Program-made: the position numbers and the translations under genes
Notes under the pieces: generated by a model
What the model was told of the DNA's origin: nothing
Databases searched by the model: none
What the model saw: only the letters and a program-made list of their open reading frames with translations
Assembly (NCBI RefSeq): GCF_004761875.1
Contig: NZ_SJEY01000002.1
Span: 1-64,000 of the forward strand
From: Roseovarius aestuariivivens
Lineage (GTDB): Bacteria; Pseudomonadota; Alphaproteobacteria; Rhodobacterales; Rhodobacteraceae
DNA: 64,000 nt
Direction of reading: 5' to 3'
In this document: positions 1 to 8,229 of the stretch, in pieces
Numbering within the stretch: position 1 is the stretch's first letter
Layout of the letters: every line of letters begins with the position of its first letter

Positions 1-127
1 TCTTGTTCTCATGACACTGTCCTTCCCTTTTGTGTTTTGTCGCGCGATGTTCATCGGATTAGACAATCAGGACAACATAGACAGAGGGGTGTGTCCAGCA
101 CCGGACGGCACGGAGGGAGCGAGGAAC

Positions 128-403
128 ATGGTATCGAGAGGGCGGACGATTGTCCTGGCGTTCTGCGCCGTCGCAGGTCTTGCGGCCTGCAAAACCGAAG
201 ACACGGAAAAGGCGGACGCGTGCGGCGGCGCCGGGCTTGGGACGCTCGTGGGTGCACCCGTTTCAGAGTTCGATGCGGATGCATGGGATGGTCCCGTGCG
301 CATCCTGCCACCCGACAGCGCCATGACCATGGATCACCGGCCCGATCGTCTGAACATCGACAAGGACGGGACCGGCACGGTCACGCGGGTCTGGTGCGGC
401 TGA
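128..403 (+). CDS. I78-family peptidase inhibitor-like lipoprotein
   Basis: A 91-residue protein. The first ~22 residues are a lipoprotein-type signal ending in LAAC (lipobox), so the mature protein should be acylated and exported. The rest fits the I78 / elastase-inhibitor family: a CGG..LGTLVGAP start, a central IRxxPPD-like segment (VRILPPDSAMTMDHRPDRLN) and a VTRVWCG end, with two Cys that could pair. Family members are small inhibitors of serine proteases. The ATG at 128 was preferred over longer in-frame starts because it gives an intact lipoprotein signal and follows a GGGAGCGAGG ribosome site. The 3' end overlaps the convergent membrane-protein gene by 23 bp. Confidence 0.75.
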   Translation: MVSRGRTIVLAFCAVAGLAACKTEDTEKADACGGAGLGTLVGAPVSEFDADAWDGPVRILPPDSAMTMDHRPDRLNIDKDGTGTVTRVWCG

Positions 404-917
404 TGGCCGGTGAGGCCGAACGCGCACCGCGCTCGTCCAGCCATTCGTTGACTGCGCACACCAGGCGCGCCGCAGCGCGGCCCGAGGCGTAGATCTCGGT
501 CACCGGGTGCACGGTTTCGCGGGACGGGTCCGATGCGCCCGGTATCCTCGGCGCGGCCAGCACGAGCGCCGGCCGGGACAAACGGCGGGCGCCCGGCCCG
601 CGCTCTTCGGTGGCGTGCAGAACCCTTTGCAGCGGCAGCACGGTCTCGGAGCGCTGCCACAGAGTACGGCGGCGGATAACGGCGCGCCCGGTCCGGGCGT
701 CGAGCACCAGTTGCAGCCGTTCCACGAACACGCCGAGCGCAGCGCAGCCGAGCCCGCCGCCCGCCCCGGCAAAGAGCAGGCCCGCTGGAACCCCGCTGGC
801 GGCGATGGCAAGCCCGACACCCAGAAAGGTCATGGTGAAAAGAAAAAGCATGACCGCAATCAGCCATGGCACCTCTTCGGCGACAAGACGCTCGGGTGTG
901 TTTTGAATTATGCGCAT
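381..917 (-). CDS. Hypothetical two-TM membrane protein
   Basis: A 178-residue protein I cannot assign to a named family. Two adjacent hydrophobic segments (about residues 18-36 and 40-62) suggest a membrane hairpin. A soluble C-terminal part of ~110 residues rich in Arg and Ala follows. The gene is convergent with the I78-like gene, overlapping it slightly, and divergent from the LysR gene at 1070. A ribosome site AGGAGG lies just upstream of the ATG (on the plus strand the mirror CCTCCT is visible at 923-928). Codon use looks like that of its neighbours. Confidence 0.6.
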   Translation of the reverse strand: MRIIQNTPERLVAEEVPWLIAVMLFLFTMTFLGVGLAIAASGVPAGLLFAGAGGGLGCAALGVFVERLQLVLDARTGRAVIRRRTLWQRSETVLPLQRVLHATEERGPGARRLSRPALVLAAPRIPGASDPSRETVHPVTEIYASGRAAARLVCAVNEWLDERGARSASPAISRTRPA

Positions 918-1069
918 TTCGTCCTCCTGCAGGGTGTCCGAGTCATAGGTCGGGCGCGGTGGGCGCGCGGTTCAATCGACCGGGCATTTGGATTTGACTT
1001 GTGCCGGAGGACACGCAAAACTCGCCGCGCTTTGCTATTTGTTGATTTCCGCACAGTACGAGGGACAGG

Positions 1070-1951
1070 ATGGAAAGCTGGGACGAAGTGCGCACCGCTT
1101 TTCACGTCGCGCGCGTGGGTACGGTCAGCGGGGCGGCCGACGCGCTTGGGGTGCATCACGCCACCGTCATCCGCCATATCGACTCGCTGGAAGAGCGGCT
1201 GGGCGTGAAACTGTTCCAGCGTCACGCGCGCGGCTACACCACGACCGAGGCAGGGCAGGACCTGTTGCGCGTGGCCCAGGCCACCGACGAGCAGTTCAAC
1301 CAGCTTTCGGGCCGCATCAAGGGGCGCGGCAACGATGTCTCGGGCGAGCTGGTCGTGACCTCTCTGGGCGGGCTCAGCCATGCTCTTGTTCCGGTGCTGG
1401 CGGCGTTTCAGCGCGATTACCCGGACCTGATCGTGCGTTACCTGACCGGCGAGCGGCTTTTCCGTCTGGAATACGGCGAGGCGCATGTGGCGATCCGCGC
1501 TGGCGCGGCCCCCGATCAGCCCGACAACGTGGTACAGCCCTTCTTTCGGCAGGCAATCACGCTTTATGCCGCCGACAGCTATATCGCGCGACACGGCCTG
1601 CCCAAAAGCGTGGATGATTTCCAGGGCCATGTCTTCGTCGGAGCCGACGATCCCAATTCGCGCGCGCCGTTCCACAAATGGCTGCGCGATACCGTCCCCG
1701 ACAGCGCGATCACCTTTCGCAGCGGCGATGTCTATGCGCAACGCTACGCGGTGGCGCAGGGCGCGGGCATCGGTTTCATGTCGCGGCTGCAGGCGCAGGA
1801 GATCGGCGGCCTGACCGAGGTGGTGCCGCCGCGTGACGAATGGTCTGCGCCGCTTTGGATCGTGACGCATATGGACCTGCATCGCACGACCAAGGTGCAG
1901 GCTTTTCTCAAGTTCCTCAAATCCCGCGCCGAGGACTGGGATACGTTATGA
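1070..1951 (+). CDS. LysR-family transcriptional regulator
   Basis: A 293-residue LysR-type regulator. The N-terminal winged helix-turn-helix is clear (GTVSGAADALGVHHATVIRH, then EERLGVKLFQR), followed by a substrate-binding domain from about residue 90. The start is the ATG after an AGGGACAGG ribosome site. Its stop overlaps the next start by 4 bp (ATGA at 1948), so it is translationally coupled to an EamA transporter, which is its most likely target or partner. The effector cannot be read from sequence. Confidence 0.85.
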   Translation: MESWDEVRTAFHVARVGTVSGAADALGVHHATVIRHIDSLEERLGVKLFQRHARGYTTTEAGQDLLRVAQATDEQFNQLSGRIKGRGNDVSGELVVTSLGGLSHALVPVLAAFQRDYPDLIVRYLTGERLFRLEYGEAHVAIRAGAAPDQPDNVVQPFFRQAITLYAADSYIARHGLPKSVDDFQGHVFVGADDPNSRAPFHKWLRDTVPDSAITFRSGDVYAQRYAVAQGAGIGFMSRLQAQEIGGLTEVVPPRDEWSAPLWIVTHMDLHRTTKVQAFLKFLKSRAEDWDTL

Positions 1952-2835
1952 CCGACCGCCTGCGCGGGCATCTGGCGATGCTCGCCTTTTCGGCGCTGAT
2001 CGCGGGGTCGTTTCCGCTCGGCGCGATGACGGTGCAGCATATCTCGCCAGAGGCGTTTACCGCCCTGCGGTTCGCCATTGCCACCGGTATTCTTGGCGCA
2101 GTGGCGTTGGCGACGGGCGGCGTGCCGAGAACCAGCCTGTCGGCCCCGTGGCGGTATCTGCTTCTTGGCGGGTCGATGGCGATCTATTTCGTGCTGATGT
2201 TCGAGGGCCTGAAGACCGCGGCCCCGGTAAGCGCGGCGGCGGTCTTTACCCTGACGCCGATCCTGTCGGGGGCGTTCGGCTATCTTCTTTTGCGGCAGAT
2301 CATGACCCGGCGCATGTCGGGCGCACTAACGGTGGGCGCGGCGGGCGCGCTTTGGGTGATCTTCAGGGGGGATTTGACCGCCCTGCTCGCCTTTGCGGTA
2401 GGACGCGGCGAGGTCATCTATTTCCTCGGCTGCGTGGCGCACGCGCTTTACACGCCGATGGTGCGCAAGCTCAATCGCGGCGAACGCCCGGTGGTGTTTT
2501 CCTTCGGCGCGATGGCCGGGGCGGCCGTGCTGCTGCTTGTCGCGGGTGCGGCTGACATCGCACGCACCGACTGGGCCGGGTTGCCCCCGATCGTGTGGAT
2601 CACTCTGGTCTACACCACCATGTTCGCCACTGCGCTAACCTTCGTTCTGTTGCAATATGCCTCGCTGCGGCTGCCGGCGGCGAAAGTGATGGCCTATACG
2701 TATCTCACCCCGACCTGGGTGATCTGCTGGCAGGCGGCGCTTGGGCGGGGCCTGCCCGGCTGGGTGGTGTCGTGCGGCGTGGCGCTGACCATCGTGGCGC
2801 TGGCGATGCTTCTGAAGGACGAGCACCCGGCTTGA
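1948..2835 (+). CDS. DMT/EamA-family transporter
   Basis: A 295-residue integral membrane protein with about ten hydrophobic segments arranged as two EamA repeats, typical of drug/metabolite exporters. The first repeat begins FSALIAGSFPLGAMTV with the usual PEAFTALRFAIA; the second ends in the TYLTPTWVICWQAALG motif. Family members export amino acids, metabolites or drugs; the substrate here is unknown. It overlaps the upstream LysR gene by 4 bp and is probably co-transcribed with it. Confidence 0.85.
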   Translation: MTDRLRGHLAMLAFSALIAGSFPLGAMTVQHISPEAFTALRFAIATGILGAVALATGGVPRTSLSAPWRYLLLGGSMAIYFVLMFEGLKTAAPVSAAAVFTLTPILSGAFGYLLLRQIMTRRMSGALTVGAAGALWVIFRGDLTALLAFAVGRGEVIYFLGCVAHALYTPMVRKLNRGERPVVFSFGAMAGAAVLLLVAGAADIARTDWAGLPPIVWITLVYTTMFATALTFVLLQYASLRLPAAKVMAYTYLTPTWVICWQAALGRGLPGWVVSCGVALTIVALAMLLKDEHPA

Positions 2836-2841
2836 CGCGTG

Positions 2842-3831
2842 TCAGAGAAAGCCCGCCGCATCCAACTGGCGCGAGAGCGCGCGAAAGTTGATCGGGGCCG
2901 TCTTCAGCGCGCGGTCGTCGCCGCTCTGACGTTCGCGGGGCAGAAGCGGGGTGATCAGATGCGTCTCGACCTCGGCGAAGGCGGCAAACTGATCGAGGAA
3001 GGACTGCACCACCTCGGGCCGGTGCCGCCGCTGGATCACGCCGACGCGAGTGCCGGGCACCACCACGCAGGCGGCCAGGTGAAAGGCCGACCCATCGGGC
3101 CCGACCAGCCAGCGCGCGGCCCGGTAGCGTGCGACCTGCGTCGCGATGTCATGACGTTCGGGGTGAAAAACGGTGTAGCCCGCGCGGCGCATCAACTTTT
3201 CGATCCGCGCCTCGCCGTCGACCAGTTTTTCCGCACCCCGGAGCCGGCTGCGCGAGATGTAAAGCCGCTCTGGCCCGTCGGCGGGAAAGGCCGATTCGAG
3301 CCGGCTGCGCATCAGCGCGCGAAAGGCGGGCGTGCCGGTGATCCAGGGCCCGTGACCGAAGGCCTGTCCCGGCACGATCAGTTCCTCGACGACCACCGGC
3401 TCGGTCGTGGCGATCTGCGGCAGGCCGGGACAAAGCGCGTCGAACAGGCCGGCATGCTGGCTCTGGAGCGGTCCCAGCGAAATGTCCGCGCGGGGCGGCA
3501 GGAACAGCAGGCCGTCGGGTGGCACGGCGTCTTCGGTCAGCGGCCAGAGGCGGCCGAGGCTTTCCAGAAGGAAATGCCCGAAATGCGCGCGCGCCGGGCC
3601 CGCGAATAAAAACCGGCCGGGCAGACGGCGCGCGCCTGCCGGATCCGGTCGGGGCGGAACATCCGTAAGCCGCCCGCGCGACAGCAGGGTGCGCGACGCC
3701 TCGACAAAACTGCCATCGGCGCGAAAGACGCCGGCGGCCATGCGCCCGTGCGGCAGCACCGGCGCGACGCAGGCGTTGCGCACGATCTCGACACCCGGCA
3801 CGGGCGGTGCGTCGGGCGCAGGCGCTGTCAC
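2842..3831 (-). CDS. Glycosyltransferase family 61-like (DUF563) protein
   Basis: A 329-residue protein resembling the DUF563 / GT61 family of putative glycosyltransferases. Supporting motifs are GHFLLESLGRLWPL in the N-terminal half, ERLYISRSRLRGAEKL in the middle, and the conserved GPDGSAFHLAACVVVPGT near the C terminus, followed by IQRRHRP. I chose the GTG at 3831 because it overlaps the stop of the upstream ArsR gene as GTGA; a longer in-frame ATG at 3966 would lie wholly inside the ArsR gene. It may act on surface polysaccharide. Coupling to an ArsR regulator is unusual. Confidence 0.7.
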   Translation of the reverse strand: MTAPAPDAPPVPGVEIVRNACVAPVLPHGRMAAGVFRADGSFVEASRTLLSRGRLTDVPPRPDPAGARRLPGRFLFAGPARAHFGHFLLESLGRLWPLTEDAVPPDGLLFLPPRADISLGPLQSQHAGLFDALCPGLPQIATTEPVVVEELIVPGQAFGHGPWITGTPAFRALMRSRLESAFPADGPERLYISRSRLRGAEKLVDGEARIEKLMRRAGYTVFHPERHDIATQVARYRAARWLVGPDGSAFHLAACVVVPGTRVGVIQRRHRPEVVQSFLDQFAAFAEVETHLITPLLPRERQSGDDRALKTAPINFRALSRQLDAAGFL

Positions 3832-4166
3832 CGGGGCGGGCTTTCGTCTTCGAGTTCCGCCCGCAGAAACCGTTCGAACGCGTCCAGGTTTATCGCCTCG
3901 AACTGGCCAAAGCTTTGCATCCAGATCGACGCATCGCGCAGCGCATCGGGTTCCAGCTTGCACCATTTCACCCGGCCCCGGCGTTCTTGACTGATCAGTC
4001 CCGCGCGTGTGAGGATCGCAAGATGTTTGGAGATCGCCGCAAGCGACATGTCGAACGGGTCGGCCACATCGGTCACGGCCATGTCATCCTCAAGCAGCAT
4101 CGACAGGATCGCCCGCCGCGTGGGATCGGCCAGAGCGGCGAAGACGGTATCGAGCGGATTTGACAT
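3828..4166 (-). CDS. ArsR-family winged-helix regulator
   Basis: A 112-residue ArsR/SmtB-like repressor: LADPTRRAILSMLLEDDMAV, then recognition helix MSLAAISKHLAILTRAGLI and a wing QERRGRVKWCKLEPD. The cysteine pair typical of metal-sensing ArsR (CVC) is absent; one Cys in the wing is all that is seen. This fits the non-metal subgroup often linked to SRPBCC proteins, though none is adjacent here. Its stop overlaps the GT61-like start by 4 bp, and it is divergent from the universal stress gene at 4273. Confidence 0.85.
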   Translation of the reverse strand: MSNPLDTVFAALADPTRRAILSMLLEDDMAVTDVADPFDMSLAAISKHLAILTRAGLISQERRGRVKWCKLEPDALRDASIWMQSFGQFEAINLDAFERFLRAELEDESPPR

Positions 4167-4272
4167 GGAAACCGTTAAAGCCCCGGCCCGCGTCCCCCGT
4201 CAACTGCCTTTGATCTGGAACAAGGCACGGGCCATCGAAACACTTAGCCTTAGGGAAAAGGAGGATTTCTAT

Positions 4273-4695
4273 ATGTTTAAACATATCATGGTGCCGGTCG
4301 ATATGGCGCACGAGGAAAACATGGACCGCGCCGCCAAGGCCGCTGCCGATCTGGCGAAGCTCTATGACGCCAAGCTGACCTTCGTCAGCATCAGTGGCGG
4401 GCCTTTGTCCGGCAAAGAGCATTCGTCCAAATCCGAGCCGCAATTGTTAGAGGACTATGCCAAGTCGCAGGCGGAAGAACATGGGGTGGCAATCGACACC
4501 CACACGCTCGATTCGCATGACGTCAGCGTTGAGGTGGACCGCAAGCTTCTGGAAGCGATCGAGAAGATGGGTTCAGACCTTGTGGTGATGGCCACGCATC
4601 AGCCCGGCTGGCTCGACTACCTTGTCAATTCGCATGGCGGGCGGCTTGCGTCGCACGCACCGATCTCGGTGATGGTGGTGCGCAACCCGGGCTGA
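4273..4695 (+). CDS. Universal stress protein (UspA family)
   Basis: A 140-residue single-domain Usp: it opens with MFKHIMVPVDMA and ends with SHAPISVMVVRNPG. The ATP-binding signature G-x2-G-x9-G-[S/T] appears as a changed form (TH-QPGWLDYLVNSHGGRLAS), so nucleotide binding is likely but not certain. The ATG at 4273 follows a GGAAAAGGAGG site; an upstream in-frame start at 4009 would lie antisense to the ArsR gene and is unlikely. Usp proteins help survival under starvation or stress. Confidence 0.85.
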   Translation: MFKHIMVPVDMAHEENMDRAAKAAADLAKLYDAKLTFVSISGGPLSGKEHSSKSEPQLLEDYAKSQAEEHGVAIDTHTLDSHDVSVEVDRKLLEAIEKMGSDLVVMATHQPGWLDYLVNSHGGRLASHAPISVMVVRNPG

Positions 4696-4758
4696 CTGCC
4701 CGTCCCCGGCAGATCAAAGAGTGGACTCGACTTCGTGTCGGGGCCGCTCTAATTGTGG

Positions 4759-4773
4759 GAACATAAAGAGAAC
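4759..4773 (+). promoter_or_regulatory. LexA box (GAAC-N7-GAAC)
   Basis: The sequence GAAC ATAAAGA GAAC matches the direct-repeat LexA operator known in Alphaproteobacteria (GTTC-N7-GTTC read on the other strand). It ends 29 bp before the imuB start codon, so it is well placed to repress imuB until the SOS response. No other gene lies between it and imuB. Confidence 0.75.
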
Positions 4774-4802
4774 ATTCATCCTGCTGATCCGGGGCCGCTG
4801 CC

Positions 4803-6458
4803 ATGCCCGAACGGCGTATCCTTTCCGTCTGGTTTCCCCGGCTGGGGGCCGAGCGCCTGCTGCGGCGGCTCGCCCTGCCCCATGACGTTCCCTTTGCCGT
4901 GGTGCGCGAGACCGGCCAGATGCAGGTGCTGATCAGCCTGTCGCCCGCCGCCGAGGCGGCGGGGTTGCGGGTGGGTCAGCCGCTGCGCGATGCCCACGCG
5001 ATGTGCGCCGCACTGCTGACGCGCCTCCAGACCCCGCAGGAGGAGGCGGCGTTTCTCGACGTGCTGGCCCGCTGGGCTGGCAAGTTCTCGCCCTGGGTGG
5101 CGGTAGAGCAGCCCGATGCGCTGATGCTCGATGTGACGGGCTGTGCGCATCTTTTCGGCGGCGAAGAGGGGCTGATGGCGCGGGTCACCGAGGAGGCGGG
5201 CGATCTTGGGCTGACGGCGCGTTGCGGCATGGCCGGTACGGTCGGCGCGGCCTGGGCGCTGGCGCGCTATGCGGGCGCGGCGCCAGGGGCCACGCGGTCC
5301 GGCGACGCCATCGACCAGGAGGCCCGCGCGACCCGCTCGCGCGCGGCCAAGCGCCGGCACTGGGAACGCGGCGGCGCGGCACCCGCGCAGGGGACCCCCA
5401 CCGCCGTCACCGGGCGCATCGCGGCGCCCGGCAAGGCGCATGGCGCGCTTTCGCCCCTGCCGGTCGCCGCCCTGCGGCTGGACCCCGAGACGGTCGAGGC
5501 GCTGGCGCGGCTGGGGCTGCGGCGCGTGGGCGATCTTCTGGGCCAGCCACGCGCGCCGCTCGCGCGCCGTTTCGGCCGGGGGCTGGTGCACCGGCTGGAT
5601 CAGGCCATCGGCGCCGCCCCAGAGCCGGTTTCGCCCGCCCGCGACGCGCCGCGATTCGCCACGCGCCTCACCTTGCCCGAGCCGATCGGGCTTCGAACCG
5701 ACCTGCACGCGGGTCTCGACCGGCTGGTGCCACGGCTCTGTGCGCTGCTGGCGGCGCAGGGACAGGGCGCGCGGCAGCTGCGGCTGGAGGCTTTCCGCGC
5801 GGACGGCACGATGACCTGCGTCGAGGCCGGGCTCGCGCGCGCCAGCGATGTGCCCGACCGGATCTTGCCGCTTCTGGCGATGAAACTCGAAGAGATCGAC
5901 GCGGGCTTCGGCATCGACGTGCTGCGGCTCGAAGCCGTGCGGGTGGAACCGCTGGAGACGCGGCGCATGTCGGGGCACCTGGAGGCCGGCGCGGCGGTAC
6001 GCGCGCGGCTGGCGCAGGATACCGGAGTGGAGGATCTGACCGCGCGGATCGGGGCGCGGATCGGGCTTGAGGCGATCACCCGCCGCCACCCGGTCAGCAG
6101 CCACATCCCGGAAAAGACCGCGCAGGTGCTGGCCGCCGCCTGGTCGGAGCCGGCGACGGGCTGGCCCGCGCCGCCGGGGGACCGCCCGCTGCTGATCTGG
6201 CGCCCCGAGCCGGTGCAGGCCCCCGACACACCGCATCTCGCGGCGCGGTTTCGCTGGCGCGGACGTGATCACGACCTTGCCGAGGCGCGCGGCCCCGAAC
6301 GCATCGCGCCCGAATGGTGGCTGGATGAGCCCGACTGGCGCTCGGGCGTGCGCGACTACTGGCAGGTGATCACCGCCGGGGGGGAGCGGCTCTGGCTCTA
6401 CTATGCCCATGGCGCGGCGATGAGTTCGGGCTGGTTCTGCCAGGGCAGCTTCACCTGA
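4803..6458 (+). CDS. imuB: ImuB-type Y-family polymerase-like mutagenesis protein
   Basis: A 551-residue protein that begins RRILSVWFPRLGAERLLRR, typical of ImuB. It continues with the palm-like segment (LMLDVTGCAHLFGGEEGLMARV) and a thumb/little-finger part (LARLGLRRVGDLLGQPRAPLARRFG). ImuB resembles Y-family polymerases but lacks catalytic acidic residues. With ImuA and DnaE2 it carries out SOS-induced mutagenic repair, bridging to the sliding clamp. It is preceded directly by a LexA box. Usually imuA sits upstream and dnaE2 downstream; here the upstream gene is a usp and the downstream region is a decayed tract, so partners must be elsewhere or lost. Confidence 0.85.
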   Translation: MPERRILSVWFPRLGAERLLRRLALPHDVPFAVVRETGQMQVLISLSPAAEAAGLRVGQPLRDAHAMCAALLTRLQTPQEEAAFLDVLARWAGKFSPWVAVEQPDALMLDVTGCAHLFGGEEGLMARVTEEAGDLGLTARCGMAGTVGAAWALARYAGAAPGATRSGDAIDQEARATRSRAAKRRHWERGGAAPAQGTPTAVTGRIAAPGKAHGALSPLPVAALRLDPETVEALARLGLRRVGDLLGQPRAPLARRFGRGLVHRLDQAIGAAPEPVSPARDAPRFATRLTLPEPIGLRTDLHAGLDRLVPRLCALLAAQGQGARQLRLEAFRADGTMTCVEAGLARASDVPDRILPLLAMKLEEIDAGFGIDVLRLEAVRVEPLETRRMSGHLEAGAAVRARLAQDTGVEDLTARIGARIGLEAITRRHPVSSHIPEKTAQVLAAAWSEPATGWPAPPGDRPLLIWRPEPVQAPDTPHLAARFRWRGRDHDLAEARGPERIAPEWWLDEPDWRSGVRDYWQVITAGGERLWLYYAHGAAMSSGWFCQGSFT

Positions 6459-6823
6459 GCCACGCTACACGGTCCGGGTCCGCCCTCGTGACCGCTTGAC
6501 GGCATCCCTGAACACGTGTCCGGAAATTTGAACCCATCTAAAGCAAGCGAGCCGTCGCTGAATGCCTTCTGGCTTTTCCATCTTTAGACTTTGATCTGCC
6601 AGGCCGAAGATGGATACCTAACCCCTCGTCGGGCCGTATACGACGCTTGACTACGGCGAACGCACGTTAGGCGAAGACGTCCGCATCATGGGGACGATGG
6701 CCTCTTTTTGCGGTGTTTCGATGCTCGGCCTTTCAACGGCGTGTCTCGTTGGCGTGACTGGCAGAATATTTGGAAAGATCGAGCACGGTTGATCGCAGCC
6801 TGTGCGCGATGCGCCATACGGCG

Positions 6824-7190
6824 TCAGTTCGGGGCAAGCACCCAAGCGCCGCTGGCGTCACGGCATCTGCGCATGTAATAACGCATCTTCGGTTTCGCCT
6901 TGCGACTTGGCCAGATGACGGAACACCACGCAAGGGCCGTCTCTTTTGACTTCCAGAACCTCGACCGCACCTGCGGCCCCGGTTTCGGCATTTGCCCATT
7001 CGGCGGTCGACCCGACCTTTACCCCGTCATCGATATAAAGTCGCGCTGCCAGCAGCGGTGGCCAGTTTCATGGCCTCTGACGTCAGCGCCGCGTCTTTGA
7101 AGAAATGCGCGACTGGGCCGACACCGGAAGCGACATGGTCAACAAACCTGCACCGGCCAGAGGAAAAGCAGGCTTCAAAAGAAGGCTGAA
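6824..7190 (-). pseudogene. Decayed secreted surface-antigen-like gene
   Basis: On the minus strand the pieces join into one small exported protein with at least three frameshifts. The first is a signal peptide (LLKPAFPLAGAGLLTMSLP then VSAQ). The next, in another frame, is HFFKDAALTSEAMKLATAAG. A third frame reads STAEWANAETGAAGAVEVLE and CVVFRHLAKSQGETEDALLH. The last frame gives CRDASGAWVLAPN before a stop at 6824. The C-terminal pattern (W-x-N-x-x-T-G..G.V.V, C.xFRH, C..ASG.WVL) resembles the 17-kDa/RT0821-type surface antigen tail. Family naming is tentative; the decay itself is plain. Confidence 0.4.
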
Positions 7191-7207
7191 AGATAAGTCG
7201 TTCCCGT

Positions 7208-7790
7208 TCAGCTCCAGTTCATAAAAATCATCTGTGCCATCAGCGATACGGTCGGGGCACCACAGCCTGCAAATGTCGCAAAGTTGGTAGGATCGCCGTC
7301 GCCTGTCGACTCACCGCTCTCGATTACACCGCTGATCGGCCTTTGGCCCAGAACGAAATCGCAGACCAAATGGCACGGTAGGCTCAGCACAAGATCGGCG
7401 TCGTCCGCAACCGCTTCGACGAAAGCGCCTATGCCGTAAAACTCTTTCAGCTAGGGATCGTTCACAAGGCAATCCGGCACCTAAATCAGGTCCACGAGTA
7501 CTTCGCGCATGGCGTCTTTGTTCATGTGCCGGATAGACCGAACGTGCAGGTAGTGGATGACATTGCGGTAATTGCGGGTTCGCTCGGTGATAAACCAGTC
7601 GCCGACCCAAGACCGCCTGCGAGAGTGACAATACGCATCGATCTGCTCGGTATGGGCGAAAAGTTGGTCGACACACTTGTACCATTTCTATCCGGCCACG
7701 GTACCAGACGCGGTGCAGCGTGTAGCAGTTGGGACAGGTCTCACCCTAATGGTCTCGGCCCCATGGACGAGAAATACGCGGGCAAGGTAA
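7208..7790 (-). pseudogene. Decayed gene of unknown function
   Basis: One minus-strand frame reads as ordinary protein (VDQLFAHTEQIDAYCHSRRR, VGDWFITERTRNYRNVIHYL, MNKDAMREVLVDLI, LKEFYGIGAFVEAVADDADL) down to a stop at 7208. It is broken by two TAG codons 30 bp apart, near 7455-7485. The two positions would be Gln if the TAGs came from CAG. Further upstream a different frame gives CPNCYTLHRVWYRGR, a possible zinc-ribbon start, so there is also a frameshift near 7690. I do not recognise the family. A plus-strand open frame over the same bases has the composition of an antisense shadow. Confidence 0.35.
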
Positions 7791-8194
7791 AAAAATGCAC
7801 CTACCGGTCGCCAGTGAACGCGACCCCGGCTAGTCCTTTCCCACACGTTCCGGCATCACTATTGCTCCGTCAAAGCAAGCGGGCAGTGTTTTCCAGACAG
7901 GCTTGATCGGACAGGACCTGAGCAATTGTCATTTGTCTGCACCTGTGGATCAAGTCTGCTTTGCGAAGACTGCGCTGCGGAGTTTACGGCCTTTAGCAAG
8001 GTTCAGATTGGGCCGTTTCCAATGCTTGGTCTGGTTTGGACAGCAAATGGTCATTGCCAGCGTGTACCGAAAAGGGCTGTTACCATGTCCGAGGGGTCCT
8101 AGATTTGTACATTCGACCTGCTTTCCGTGAAGAGATACCGAAAGCTCAGGGAAAACAGGCAACAACTCGTTTGGTTCGGGGGGAAGTGTTCCGA

Positions 8195-8213
8195 CGCCGC
8201 AAGTTCTGCGGCG
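8195..8213 (-). terminator. Hairpin after the SDR gene
   Basis: A perfect 7-bp stem (CGCCGCA / TGCGGCG) with a 5-base loop lies 17 bp past the stop of the SDR gene. There is no T run after it, so its role as a terminator is uncertain. Confidence 0.3.
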
Positions 8214-8229
8214 CCGGTAGTGCTCATCA

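Larger units (their letters stand above)
6459..8229. other. Gene-poor decayed tract
   Basis: About 1.8 kb between imuB and the SDR gene without an intact gene. Base composition is visibly lower in GC than the flanks. Reading frames on the minus strand show stretches of convincing protein sequence interrupted by frameshifts and TAG/TGA codons (two pseudogenes listed separately). The parts 6459-6823 and 7800-8190 show nothing I can identify. In related organisms the dnaE2 gene is expected next to imuB, but I found no dnaE2-like sequence here. Confidence 0.6.

Noticed and set aside
4776..6410. A 544-codon open frame on the minus strand
   Set aside because: Antisense shadow of imuB; no family motifs and very Arg/Pro/His rich.
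7311..7906. Open frames of 124-126 codons on both strands in the decayed tract
   Set aside because: They lack protein-like composition, and the convincing coding text lies in a different, interrupted minus-strand frame.
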